Of a stretch of 64,000 nt of DNA, positions 43,659 to 52,666 are shown piece after piece. The translations under genes were made by a program, and so were the position numbers. The number at the start of each line of letters is the position of its first letter. The stretch's first letter is position 1. The stretch lies in NCBI GenBank assembly GCA_002733575.1, contig NVWB01000006.1, forward strand, positions 11,577 through 75,576, written 5' to 3'. Under the pieces are notes generated by a model. The model had not been told where the DNA came from, made no database searches, and worked only from the letters and a program-made list of their open reading frames with translations. This DNA comes from Blastopirellula sp. (GTDB lineage: Bacteria; Planctomycetota; Planctomycetia; Pirellulales; Pirellulaceae).

Positions 43659-44923
43659 ATGAATTCCAAACTGCTTTCCGCTTGCCTCTTTTTCACTCTC
43701 TTGCTTTCAACTTCCGTTTTGGGAGAAGACTGGACCCAGTATCGTGGGATCAACGGGGATGGAAAATCGTCTGAAACCATTTCTAAGGTCAATTGGGCCG
43801 CCAAGCCTCCTAAAGTATTGTGGAAAAAGCCGACGCCGTTGGGATTCAGTTCGATGTCAATCGCCGCTGGTCGGGTCTTCACACTGACTGCCGAAGAAGA
43901 TAAAGCGGGAACTTTGCTAGAAACTTGCGTTGCATTGGATGCAAACTCTGGCGAAAAGCTATGGAGCATTCCGCTGAAAGCAAGCGACTATGGCCATGAT
44001 GGCGGCAACTCAGGTGCGCCAGGTAATCGCGGCGGCGATGGTCCGCGTTCGACCCCTACAACCGATGGCAAGTTGGTGTTTGTCTACGATAGCCACCAGG
44101 TGCTTCGTTGCTTGAAAGCCGAATCAGGCGAAGTCGTCTGGCAGCATGATGTAATCGAAGAATATGCGGGAACTGAAATCAAATGGCGGAATGCCACTTC
44201 GCCGCTGCTGATCGGCGACACCATTTACGTGGGTGGCGGTGGAGCAGACCACAGCTTCTTGGCGTTCAATAAAAATACCGGCAAGCTACTCTGGCATGCA
44301 GGCGATGAAACCATCACCCATGCAACGCCTACGTTCGCCGAAATCGATGGCAAAGATCAAGTTATTTTCTTTGTGCAATTCGGTCTGGTTTCAGTCAATG
44401 CCAACGACGGCAAAGAACTGTGGCGGACCAAATTTTCGTTTAGTGTATCGACTGCCGCTTCGCCAGTGGTTTCTGGCAAGCAGGTTTTTTGTTCGGCAGG
44501 CTACGGGGTAGGGTCTCTGTTGGTTGAGGTCAACAAAACGACCGAGCCAGATGAAAAATGGTTTGAAGCCGGTAAGTTAATGAATCACTGGAGCACGCCG
44601 ATTGTCCACGATGGCATCTCTACGGAATTTTTGAATTCAAAAAATATGGCAAAGCCCCGCTACAATGTGTCGAACTTGCCACCGGCGAAATCAAATGGGC
44701 CGAACGCGGTTTTGGACCAGGCAATTGTATCTTGGTCGGCGACAAACTCGTAGTGCTTTCCGATACCGGCGAAGTGGTGATTGCAGCCGCCTCACCAGAT
44801 GCATATGAAGAACTTGCCCGAACCCAAGCCGTTAGCGGCAAATGCTGGTCGACCCCGGCTTACAGCAACGGCCGAATCTATGTAAGAAGCACCGAAGAAG
44901 CAGCCTGCTTGGTGGTAGAGTAG
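43659..44923 (+). pseudogene. Secreted PQQ-like beta-propeller protein with a 1-base frameshift
   Basis: A signal peptide (1-22) is followed by DWTQYRGINGDGKSS and repeated propeller blades (GRVFTLTAEED, DANSGEKLW, VSVNANDGKELWR). The frame then fails: after HDG at 44607-44615 it reads ISTEFLNSKNM, but the next frame continues LYGIFEFKKYGKAP, LATGEIKWAERGFGPGN, DTGEVVIAAASP and KCWSTPAYSNGRIYVRS to a stop at 44923. One missing base at about 44616 (a CAT codon reading AT) would restore a 421-residue protein. It is close in type to the intact propeller at 60298-61710. Pseudogene or sequence error; the frameshift is clear, its cause is not. Confidence 0.85.
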
Positions 44924-44955
44924 CGGGTTGTTTTCGTCTGGATTAATTGCCTGTC

Positions 44956-44989
44956 GTAGGGTGGATGAAATCTTTATTTTCATCCACCT
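44956..44989. repeat. Hairpin repeat, family E copy 1
   Basis: gtagggtggatgaaa and ttttcatccacctt frame a 5- to 6-base loop (tcttta). Nearly identical copies lie at 45557-45591 and 46367-46400. Each follows a gene end, so they may act as terminators. Confidence 0.85.
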
Positions 44990-45105
44990 TCAATGCGTTT
45001 TTCATTGGAATAGATCACCATTTCACCGGCATGTTAAAAGAACAAATACATTAGGATCCAAACATAAATAACGCTTGACTTTAATCACAGTCGCTACGTG
45101 GCTTA

Positions 45106-45542
45106 ATGAGTAGTTTTACAAAAAAACTTGAAGCATTTACTGAACAGCGAAACGCTATTGGGTGCTCCGTTGAAGAGATTGTATCGCTTGATAGTGAGGC
45201 TGTATTACCCGATTCATATAAACTATTTATGTTGGTTGCAGGAAAAGGTATCGACGATTTTTTATGTGGAAGTGACTTCCTGCTATACGACCTTAAGGAT
45301 ATTAGAGAAGCAGCAAACGACTTGCTAGATGATGCAAAATTGGAGCCTTTAACCTCTAATGCCTTTGTTTTGCAATGCACCAAGGATATCAATTCTTTTA
45401 TTTTCAGAAGGACGGTGTTTACTTCTACACTGAAGGAGCAGAGCGTGTTGAAAAACTCTTTGAGACGTTTGAGCAGTTCTTTGATTCAATCATTAGAAGT
45501 ATAGAGAAACGTAAGTCGACGGGTGACACTGATGAAAATTAA
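45106..45542 (+). pseudogene. SMI1/KNR4 (SUKH)-like protein with a 1-base frameshift
   Basis: The first frame gives SVEEIVSLDSEAVLPDSYKL and FMLVAGKGIDDFLCG, the usual start of a SUKH-fold protein, then DLKDIREAANDLLDD. At about 45375 the frame goes off (LQCTKDINSF), while the next frame reads MHQGYQFFYFQKDGVYFYTE and EKLFETFEQFFDSI, the usual SUKH end, up to a stop at 45542. One missing A in CAA-ATG explains it. SUKH proteins are often immunity proteins against polymorphic toxins; no toxin is seen nearby. The intact length would be about 145 residues. Confidence 0.8.
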
Positions 45543-45556
45543 CACAACCAATAGTT

Positions 45557-45591
45557 GTAGGGTGGATGAAATCTTTATTTTCATCCACCTT
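45557..45591. repeat. Hairpin repeat, family E copy 2
   Basis: Same tgtagggtggatgaaa... ttttcatccacct hairpin as 44956-44989, 15 bases after the SUKH-like gene end. Confidence 0.85.
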
Positions 45592-45606
45592 TACGGCTAA
45601 ACTTTT

Positions 45607-45694
45607 AAACACAGAGGCACAGAGCAAACAGAGTTTTGCTTCAAGCTCTCTCCGTGTTCTCTGTGCCTCTGTGTTCAATTATTTTGTAACGCAT
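45607..45694. repeat. Interspersed palindrome, family H copy 1
   Basis: aacacagaggcacagag and ctctgtgcctctgtgtt form the arms (about 45608-45624 and 45659-45675), and the similarity to the copy at 50322-50404 extends through attttgtaacgcat. Copy 2 lacks about 10 bases of the left arm. Confidence 0.8.
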
Positions 45695-45883
45695 CGTGAT
45701 TCGTTAGTATTGCAGGGTGATTGAAACACAGTCAATCGACTCACTCCAATAAATCCTGAACATCCCTTTGTATTTCCGTTGAATCAGTTGCTCGTGAGTA
45801 TTACAATCGACAGAAGAGTCTTTTGATTCAAACTCACTTGCGTTCAACACATTCATCGGAAAACAGGAGGCCAGCTTGCCATC

Positions 45884-46342
45884 ATGATTTATCACCTAAG
45901 AAAGATTGCTGTTGGATTGGTGCTGTTGCTATTTGTCCCGCAGTTGGCCCATTCCCAAGACTCGGCTGTCAAACCGGCTAAACCGGCGGCTCCGTTGTCA
46001 ATCAGTGATTACTTGCAGCAAATTGACAAGATGGCCGTTGCTGCTAATGACGCACGCCACGCTGCCGAGGCGATGGAACGATTTGGAAATGCGTTTGACG
46101 AAAATGTTGGATCTGTGGCAAAGTCATTAGCGATGATGAGTAGCGAATTTGATCCGTTTGGGTTCAAGACCGGCTTTCGCGTGATCGGCCAGCAAACCGA
46201 GATCATCCAACAGCAGAGCGAAACCATCCGAGAACTGCAACAACGAGAAATTGACCGACTGCGAAGTGAAAACAAAAAGCTGAAGAAACGACGAACAAAA
46301 TCACAGCAATCCAAATCTCGCAATCGGAAAAGCAAACCATGA
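45884..46342 (+). CDS. Exported coiled-coil protein, unknown function
   Basis: The 152-residue product has a signal peptide (about 1-24, IAVGLVLLLFVPQLAHS), an Ala-rich helical middle, and from about 107 a Gln/Arg/Lys/Glu-rich coiled coil (QQTEIIQQQSETIRELQQRE) with a very basic end (KKRRTKSQQSKSRNRKSKP). The basic tail might bind nucleic acid, wall polymer or an acidic partner. No family is recognised. A repeat of family E follows its stop, and metE runs towards it. Confidence 0.62.
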   Translation: MIYHLRKIAVGLVLLLFVPQLAHSQDSAVKPAKPAAPLSISDYLQQIDKMAVAANDARHAAEAMERFGNAFDENVGSVAKSLAMMSSEFDPFGFKTGFRVIGQQTEIIQQQSETIRELQQREIDRLRSENKKLKKRRTKSQQSKSRNRKSKP

Positions 46343-46366
46343 TTGATTAAGATTGCAAGCAGTTTT

Positions 46367-46400
46367 GTAGGGTGGATGGAATCTTTATTTTCATCCACCC
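46367..46400. repeat. Hairpin repeat, family E copy 3
   Basis: Third gtagggtggatg... catccaccc copy, between the coiled-coil gene and the end of metE, where a bidirectional terminator would be expected. One base of the left arm differs (gga for gaa). Confidence 0.85.
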
Positions 46401-46407
46401 TTCACAA

Positions 46408-48705
46408 CTACCGAACCAAAGACTCTTCACGCAACTCTTGCGAAGCCGAGACCATTACTTTCAAGGCGGCCAAGACTTCTTTCCAGCCGCGGGTTTTTAA
46501 TCCACAGTCAGGGTTTACCCATAGACGCTCGATGGGCAATACTTGGATCGCCTGCTTCAACAGGTCGGTGACTTCCTGGTGAGTTGGCACTCTCGGAGAA
46601 TGAATATCATACACTCCAGGGCCGATGGCATTGGGATAATTGAATTCTACAAACCCGGTCAATAGTTCCATTTGTGACCGGCTAGTTTCAATGGAAATTA
46701 CATCGGCATCTAAGTCGGCGATTGCCTGGAAGATATCGTTGAACTCCGAATAACACATGTGCGTGTGAATTTGCGTTGTGTCTTTCACGCCGGATGACGA
46801 CAAGCGAAAACAGTCGACTGCCCACTTTAGGTACGCATCCCAATCTGCTTGTTTCAGCGGCAAGCCTTCACGAATCGCAGGCTCATCGATCTGAATTAGT
46901 TGTATACCAGCGGCTTCCAAGTCTTGGACTTCATCACGAATAGCGAGTGCAATTTGCTTACAAGTTTCCGACCGAGGAATATCGTCTCGCACGAACGACC
47001 AACAGAGAATTGTCACCGGCCCGGTCAACATGCCTTTGACCGGTTTTTCGGTCTGATTTTGAGCGAACTCGGTCCACTGCACGGTCATCGGTTTAGGTCG
47101 ATGCACGTCACCATAAATCACAGGCGGTTTGACGCAACGAGACCCGTAGCTTTGAACCCAACCGTTTGAAGTTTCGGTGAACCCTGCTAGTTTTTCGCCA
47201 AAGTATTCGACCATATCGTTCCGTTCGAATTCTCCATGCACCAATACATCCAACCCAATTTCTTCTTGCTTGCGAATACAATCGGCCGTCTGTTCTTCTA
47301 GGAACTCTTGATATTGCTCCTCAGTGATTCGTTGATTACGAAAGTCGGCTCTCGCCTTTCGTACTTCTCGCGTTTGCGGAAACGACCCGATGGTAGTGGT
47401 CGGCAGTATTGGCAACTTCAAATGCTGTTGCTGCTGTCGATAGCGTTCTACGAAGCTCGTATTACGAGCATACATGGCTTCATCCACTTGGCTTACGCGT
47501 TGACGCACTGCTTCAGCGACGACCAATGCCGATGTCGAACGACTCTCTAAGATAGTTCGGTTTTGCTTTAACAATTCGGCGACTGAATCTTGCCCTTCGT
47601 TCACAGCTTTCGTGATCAAAGCAATCTCATCCAGCTTTTGTTTCGCAAATGCCAGCCACGGTTTGATTTCTTCATCAATGGCCGTTTCACTACTGACATC
47701 AATTGGGCAATGCAGTAACGAACAACTCGGCCCTATTTGCACGCGGTCTTTACCCAGTTGATTCACGGCCTGTTGAACTTGAGCAATTGCTTGATCCAAA
47801 TTGGCAGTCCAAATATTTCGCCCATTCACCACGCCGAGTGATAATGTTTTGTCATCGGAAATGATCTTGAGTGCTTGCACCAATTGATCTGGCGCAGTCA
47901 CTAAATCAAGATGAACGACTTGAACCGGCAGTGAAAAAACCAATTCAAGGTTTTCATCAAGGCCATCAAAATAACTGGCCAAGTTGATTTCGATATTTGG
48001 GGCGGCAGCATGCAATGCCTCACAAGATTCTTGAATCCATTTTCGCTGCGTTGGCGTCAACTCAACATTCAAGCAAGGTTCATCCAATTGAACATGCTTG
48101 ACGCCAAGTTCTTCCAGTTTTTGGAATAACTCAACGTAGATCGGCAACAATTCTTGGAAGGTCTTTTCGAGCGAACAATCGGACGACTTTGCTTTTCCCA
48201 GTGCAATCAAAGTCACAGGACCAATTACTACAGGCTTTGGTGTGATTCCTAATTGTTTCGCACGTTGAATTTGATCGATCAATTTTTCGGCATTCAGTTC
48301 GAACGCTTGATCTTCACTCCACTCAGGCACCAAATAGTGATAATTGGTGTTGAACCACTTGGTCATTTCCATGGCCGAAACACCACCATACTTGGAAATT
48401 CCACGGGCCATGGCAAAGTATCTCTCGATGGGAGAAATCCACTCGATCTCTTGATACCGCTGGGGCACTGCCCCGAACAATTCCACCGCATCGAGTACCT
48501 GATCGTACAGCGCAAAATCGCCGACCGGAATTAAATCGATGCCTGCCTCTTTTTGCCAAATCCAGGATTGTTTTTCAATTTGTTTTGCTCGTTTGATCAA
48601 CTCGGATTCGTCAATCTTTCCCTTCCAATAACTTTCTAAAGCAGTCTTTAATTCTCGATTCGCGGCGATGCGAGGAAATCCAAGGTTCGAGGATACAGCA
48701 GGCAT
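46408..48705 (-). CDS. metE: Cobalamin-independent methionine synthase
   Basis: MetE transfers a methyl group from methyl-tetrahydrofolate polyglutamate to homocysteine, with zinc as cofactor. The 765-residue product has the N-terminal barrel (NLGFPRIAANRELKTALESY, DWFNTNYHYLVPE-like WFNTNYHYLVPE) and the C-terminal catalytic barrel with TIGSFPQT, HGEFERNDMVEYFGE, the zinc ligands in IHTHMCYSEFND, and VNPDCGLKTRG. Both Cys and the His-x-Cys are intact. Start ATG 48705 is backed by AAGGAAG upstream and the MPAVSSNLGFPRI homology; the in-frame ATG at 48753 is ignored. It is divergent from a MocR-type regulator, a likely but unproven controller. No cobalamin riboswitch is seen in the 200-bp gap. 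Confidence 0.96.
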   Translation of the reverse strand: MPAVSSNLGFPRIAANRELKTALESYWKGKIDESELIKRAKQIEKQSWIWQKEAGIDLIPVGDFALYDQVLDAVELFGAVPQRYQEIEWISPIERYFAMARGISKYGGVSAMEMTKWFNTNYHYLVPEWSEDQAFELNAEKLIDQIQRAKQLGITPKPVVIGPVTLIALGKAKSSDCSLEKTFQELLPIYVELFQKLEELGVKHVQLDEPCLNVELTPTQRKWIQESCEALHAAAPNIEINLASYFDGLDENLELVFSLPVQVVHLDLVTAPDQLVQALKIISDDKTLSLGVVNGRNIWTANLDQAIAQVQQAVNQLGKDRVQIGPSCSLLHCPIDVSSETAIDEEIKPWLAFAKQKLDEIALITKAVNEGQDSVAELLKQNRTILESRSTSALVVAEAVRQRVSQVDEAMYARNTSFVERYRQQQQHLKLPILPTTTIGSFPQTREVRKARADFRNQRITEEQYQEFLEEQTADCIRKQEEIGLDVLVHGEFERNDMVEYFGEKLAGFTETSNGWVQSYGSRCVKPPVIYGDVHRPKPMTVQWTEFAQNQTEKPVKGMLTGPVTILCWSFVRDDIPRSETCKQIALAIRDEVQDLEAAGIQLIQIDEPAIREGLPLKQADWDAYLKWAVDCFRLSSSGVKDTTQIHTHMCYSEFNDIFQAIADLDADVISIETSRSQMELLTGFVEFNYPNAIGPGVYDIHSPRVPTHQEVTDLLKQAIQVLPIERLWVNPDCGLKTRGWKEVLAALKVMVSASQELREESLVR

Positions 48706-48905
48706 TTTCTTCCTTTCAAAAAAGTCTAATGGCTTGATTTGTTCAAGATTCAATCTAATTTACACTAGCTCGCCTGATAGACACAGATTCAAATATCATG
48801 TATTTTACAGGACACACAGTTGTTTCTTATCCCGCAGAATAAGCGTGTATCCAATTTTATACTGGGCGCAGATGTGTTCACATTATGTTTGAAGGACAAT
48901 TATCG
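48706..48905. promoter_or_regulatory. Divergent metE / MocR promoter region
   Basis: Two divergent genes share 200 bp. A gtat-N8-atac inverted repeat (about 48847-48862, gtatccaattttatac) lies about 45 bases before the regulator start and is a candidate binding site. No -10/-35 pair was assigned. The regulator's usual ATG is 48906, with GAAGGA upstream. Confidence 0.4.
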
Positions 48906-50336
48906 ATGCCAAAATACTTAGACATTGCCAATCAATTGAGAGATCAAATCCTCAGCGGTCAACTGATTGTCGGCTCGCGTTTGCCATCGATTCGTGAAGC
49001 GAGTGCCCGATACGATGCCGGGATCAATACGATTCGCCGCGTGTATGAGCAATTGGAAGATTGGCGACTGGTGAACGTGAAACCGAAGTCAGGTTACTTC
49101 GTTTCCCAAGCTCGGCTGCATACCAAAGAGCCACCTACCAGCGAACCATCTTCTGGCAAAGCGTGTGTAGTGAGGACCAGCATTCCGGTTCGCTTAAACG
49201 CCTCGGTGAGCAATGGCCCTAAGCCAACGCTTGGGCCAGCAGTACAATCGCCTGAGTTGATGCCGATGACCGAGATCAACAAACTGATCACCAAGACCTC
49301 GAAACACTATCCTGAACGGTGTCACAGTTACGCGGCCCCTCCTGGGTCGCCTGAACTACGACAGACGATTGCCGCACGCATGTCTGAAATTGGGGTTCGC
49401 GTAACTGCGGAAGAAATCATAATCACCAGCGGTGCCAAAGAAGCCGTCTACCTTTCGATCAAAGCGGCCGCTCCGCCTGGCAGTATCGTGGTAGTTGAGT
49501 CTCCGGCTTACTATGCACTGCTCGAAGTCCTCTCGTCATTGCATCTGAAGGCCATCGAAGTCGCATCGGACGCTGTGAGTGGATTGAACCTGGAACAACT
49601 CGAACATACACTCAGCAAATACGATGTTGCCGCGGTCGCGTTATGCTCGAATTACTCGAACCCGCTAGGGTACACGATGAGCGATGACAAAAAGAAGGCC
49701 CTCTATGAGATCATTCAGCGACACGATGTGATGTTGATCGAAGACGATGTCTATGGCGACTTGTGCTTCTGTCCGCCGCGTCCGAAGGCAATCAAATCGT
49801 TCGACGAAGAAGGCCGCGTGTTGTATTGCGGTTCGTTTAGCAAAACGATTTCGCCCGGCTTGCGATTAGGTTGGGCCATTGCCGGTAAACTTGCGGAACG
49901 GGTGGAACTCTTGAAACTTGTGGTGAATCAAACTACGGCCATGCTACCGCAACTGGTCGTGGCCGATTTTCTAGCATCTGGCGCCTATGATCGTCATCTC
50001 CGGTCGATACGCAGTCGCTTGGCTCAGCAGTGTAGTGACGCGATCCAGTCAATCGAAAAACACTTTCCTGAATCAGTAAAAATCTCGGCACCGACCGGAG
50101 GGCACGTGCTGTGGATTGAACTTCCGAAAGAAGTTGATGCGATGGACCTGTACGAACAGGCACTAGAATACGAGATTCAAATTGCCCCAGGCCCCATTTT
50201 TTCAGCCACCGGCGGATTTCGTAATTATATGCGAATCAACACCGGATTCCCGTGGACTGCGGAATTGGACAAACAGGTTCAAATCTTGGCAGAACTCATC
50301 GAAAACCAATGTCATCCAGTTTTAAACACAGAGTAA
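48906..50336 (+). CDS. MocR/PdxR-type regulator: GntR wHTH plus aminotransferase domain
   Basis: The 476-residue product joins a GntR-type winged helix (about 1-72; YLDIANQLRDQILSGQL, GSRLPSIREASARYDAG, NTIRRVYEQLEDWRLV) to a fold-type I PLP aminotransferase domain (from about 110) with IITSGAKEAVYL, CSNYSNPLGYTMS, IEDDVYGDLCF and the PLP lysine in YCGSFSKTISPGLRLGW. MocR proteins sense PLP or an amino acid and regulate a neighbour; here that is probably metE. ATG 48906 has GAAGGA upstream; ATG 48885 is an alternative. The last codons (LNTE) and stop come from a repeat (family H), an oddity. Confidence 0.9.
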   Translation: MPKYLDIANQLRDQILSGQLIVGSRLPSIREASARYDAGINTIRRVYEQLEDWRLVNVKPKSGYFVSQARLHTKEPPTSEPSSGKACVVRTSIPVRLNASVSNGPKPTLGPAVQSPELMPMTEINKLITKTSKHYPERCHSYAAPPGSPELRQTIAARMSEIGVRVTAEEIIITSGAKEAVYLSIKAAAPPGSIVVVESPAYYALLEVLSSLHLKAIEVASDAVSGLNLEQLEHTLSKYDVAAVALCSNYSNPLGYTMSDDKKKALYEIIQRHDVMLIEDDVYGDLCFCPPRPKAIKSFDEEGRVLYCGSFSKTISPGLRLGWAIAGKLAERVELLKLVVNQTTAMLPQLVVADFLASGAYDRHLRSIRSRLAQQCSDAIQSIEKHFPESVKISAPTGGHVLWIELPKEVDAMDLYEQALEYEIQIAPGPIFSATGGFRNYMRINTGFPWTAELDKQVQILAELIENQCHPVLNTE

Positions 50337-50404
50337 ACAGAGTTTTGCTGCAAGCTCTCTCCGTGTTCTCTGTGCCTCTGTGTTTAATCATTTTGAAACG
50401 CATT
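50322..50404. repeat. Interspersed palindrome, family H copy 2
   Basis: Copy of 45607-45694 with a roughly 10-base gap in the left arm. Its first bases are the final codons and TAA stop of the MocR gene. It shares agagttttgctgcaagctct and ctctgtgcctctgtgttta with copy 1. Confidence 0.82.
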
Positions 50405-50512
50405 GCGATGCGGTTTTGTCGATAAGAAGTGAGACCACGTAAGCTGACCCAAAGCATGCCCACGCGAAAGCGCGAGGGCATGGCACCCATAATCCAACAA
50501 GCAGAAGCCCCG

Positions 50513-51670
50513 TTACGCTTCACTCTCTTGCCACAGCGGCAACAACTTACTCGCAACCCACAGGGCGATCAGTGGTAATACCATAACCACCGCGGCGACG
50601 TATGGGCTTTCGCGTGTATACCAATGGAGATCGATTTCTGTGAAGCCGCGGAAGCTTTTGGAGAACATTTGTCCGCCCATCACCACGTTCCAACGCATGG
50701 CGAAGACTTGGATCAGGATCAAGACCGATGCTATGCCGCTTACGGTGTAAAGTAGTTTTGGCTTCGTTGCGATCTTTGGCAGAAAGGCAACCGGCAACAG
50801 CAACAACGGAATGAGTGAGCCGATGAGTACCTGGATCACTATGTACGAGGTGAACAAGTGTACGGTTATCAGTTCGTGCAGCACTTCCCATTCGCTGCCA
50901 GCTTCATAGGCCATGTGCAATATCTCCATGCCTTCGAGCGTAACGGCCATGACTAGGAACAACCACAGATAGCGAGCCATCGAGGCAACGCACTTGGGAT
51001 CGGCAGCCACGCCACGTCGTTTCGAGATGAACAGGTACAGCAAAATCAACGCGGCAATGCCAGAGACAATGGCCGACATCAAAAAGATGATCGGCATCAA
51101 CGCGGTGGACCACCAAGGGTTGGCTTTCACCGCACCAAATAGAAACCCGACGTAGCCGTGCAATACGCAAGCAACTGGAATTCCGATGACAGACAGGGCC
51201 TTAATCATCCAGTCATCTACCGCTTTGGCACGTTCGGAAATATTAGTACAGCCAAGAGCCAAACACCAATAGATCATGCCGACGATGCCGTCATGGGACT
51301 TGGCCCGATAGGCAATCGTAGGCCGAAAAACAAGCCAGATTTCGACCACGAGAATCAACATGTAGGCATTGTAGATGAACCCAAACCCGGCAATGGCCGA
51401 TGTGGTACTGGGGGTAATCATCACTTGAAAACAACGCTCTGGGTGGTGCAAATGCAACAAGAGCGGAACCGTAGCGAATGCCGCGAAGCAGAACGAGGTG
51501 ACCAAGGCCAACCGCGCAACTGGTTTCAATTCTTCTTTATGAAACACATGATACAAGGCCGACACCACAAACGCACCGGCGACTAAGCCGGTGATGTATG
51601 GGTAGAGCACAATCATAATGCTCCACGCGGTATGTTCATCGCTGGGGAATATAAAGGGTACTTCTTCCAT
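50513..51670 (-). CDS. NrfD/PsrC-family membrane quinol-handling subunit
   Basis: The 385-residue protein has about nine or ten helices with family landmarks: LYPYITGLVAGAFVVSALYHV near the N-terminus, LLLHLHHPERCFQVM in the next loop, and AYMLILVVEIWLVFRP. NrfD-type subunits hold a quinol site and pass electrons to or from an Fe-S partner. Its ATG shares one base with the stop of the preceding ferredoxin-like gene (TAATG), so the subunits are translated together. No molybdopterin or other catalytic subunit is in view. The sequence of LHHPER is typical. Confidence 0.9.
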   Translation of the reverse strand: MEEVPFIFPSDEHTAWSIMIVLYPYITGLVAGAFVVSALYHVFHKEELKPVARLALVTSFCFAAFATVPLLLHLHHPERCFQVMITPSTTSAIAGFGFIYNAYMLILVVEIWLVFRPTIAYRAKSHDGIVGMIYWCLALGCTNISERAKAVDDWMIKALSVIGIPVACVLHGYVGFLFGAVKANPWWSTALMPIIFLMSAIVSGIAALILLYLFISKRRGVAADPKCVASMARYLWLFLVMAVTLEGMEILHMAYEAGSEWEVLHELITVHLFTSYIVIQVLIGSLIPLLLLPVAFLPKIATKPKLLYTVSGIASVLILIQVFAMRWNVVMGGQMFSKSFRGFTEIDLHWYTRESPYVAAVVMVLPLIALWVASKLLPLWQESEA

Positions 51671-52632
51671 TAGACCACCTCTTTCGGGAGACCCCCGATA
51701 TAATGTAATTTCGGATGCGTGCCGAGATGTTCTTTGAGAACACTTGATGGCATCGCGTCTAGAATTTTTCGGACTTCACTGTTCGGATCGTCTAAGCGAC
51801 CAAACGAACGGGCCCCGGTCGGGCAAGCTTCGACACAGGCCGGTTGTTCGCCTTTGGTGATACGATGATAACACCAGGTACATTTGTCGGCGTTGTTCGT
51901 TTCAGGATTGATAAACCGAACCCCATACGGACAGGCTTGCACACAGTAGGAACAGCCAATGCACAGATCGGGGTCAACCAATTCGACTCCTTCGGGCGAA
52001 GTGATCGACGCGTGGGTTGGGCAAACTTGATTGCAGGGTGCGTCTTCGCAGTGATTGCACAGTTTAGGGACGAAGTACGATCGTTCAACATCTTCAGGCT
52101 TATACGTATCTTTGTTTTCGTCAACGTAGCCGGTTTCTGGAACCTTATCGACTATAACCGTTCCGTCTTTGAGATGAATGTATCGTTCAACCCAAGTTCT
52201 GGCGTAGCCTTCTGGCACGTTGTTTTCTTCACGACAGGCAGTCAAGCATTTACCGGCCCCGGTACATTTTTCAGTATCGACCAAAAACGCATAGACGGGC
52301 GGTTTCTCTCCGTTGGCTTCATTGGCATCCGCCAAGTCAGCATCGCTTGACGATTCATTCTCAACTGCTGCACCAGACAACAGGGTTACGCTGACCGCTC
52401 CTAACATGACGCTAGAAGCTTGTTCCAAAAACTTTCGGCGAGAGTTCAGGAATTCGGCTTCGGAAAGCCCTTCAACAAGGCCGGAGTCAACGCCCGGGCC
52501 ACTGCTACATCCACAGCCAGAGCCGCAACCGGAGTCAGAGTTCGATTGCGATCCACAACCGGAACCGGAACCGCAGCCTGAGTCTGAGCCAACGATATTC
52601 AAAATGGGAAAGTCTTGATTCATATTATTCAT
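51670..52632 (-). CDS. Tat-exported ferredoxin-like subunit (NrfC/PsrB type) with Cys-rich N-terminus
   Basis: The 320-residue product starts with about 50 residues of Gly/Ser/Asp with five cysteines (20, 26, 36, 40, 42), then a twin-arginine signal (SRRKFLEQ at 64-71 with a following hydrophobic stretch VMLGAVSVTLLSGA). The Fe-S domain has four cluster motifs: CTGAGKCLTAC (123-133), in which the second cysteine is Ala 126; CNHCEDAPCNQVC; CIGCSYCVQAC; and CTWCYHRITKGEQPACVEAC. So 15 of 16 expected cysteines are present. It should relay electrons between the tetraheme cytochrome and the NrfD subunit. The ATG at 52623 is an alternative start. The N-terminal Cys stretch is unlike anything I know in this family. 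Confidence 0.85.
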   Translation of the reverse strand: MNNMNQDFPILNIVGSDSGCGSGSGCGSQSNSDSGCGSGCGCSSGPGVDSGLVEGLSEAEFLNSRRKFLEQASSVMLGAVSVTLLSGAAVENESSSDADLADANEANGEKPPVYAFLVDTEKCTGAGKCLTACREENNVPEGYARTWVERYIHLKDGTVIVDKVPETGYVDENKDTYKPEDVERSYFVPKLCNHCEDAPCNQVCPTHASITSPEGVELVDPDLCIGCSYCVQACPYGVRFINPETNNADKCTWCYHRITKGEQPACVEACPTGARSFGRLDDPNSEVRKILDAMPSSVLKEHLGTHPKLHYIGGLPKEVV

Positions 52633-52666
52633 CCTACGTGGGGAAGGATTTAATTACGCTGCGATA

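Larger units (their letters stand above)
45543..45883. other. Intergenic 341 bp filled by repeats
   Basis: Contains family E copy 2 and family H copy 1, and then about 190 bases with no recognised feature ahead of the next gene (a GAGG site lies 13-16 bases before its ATG). Confidence 0.6.

Noticed and set aside
44610-44640. Programmed frameshift in the propeller gene
   Set aside because: No slippery heptamer or downstream pseudoknot stands out; a simple deletion explains the break.
48706-48905. Cobalamin or SAM riboswitch before metE
   Set aside because: The 200-bp gap shows no B12 box or SAM-box consensus.
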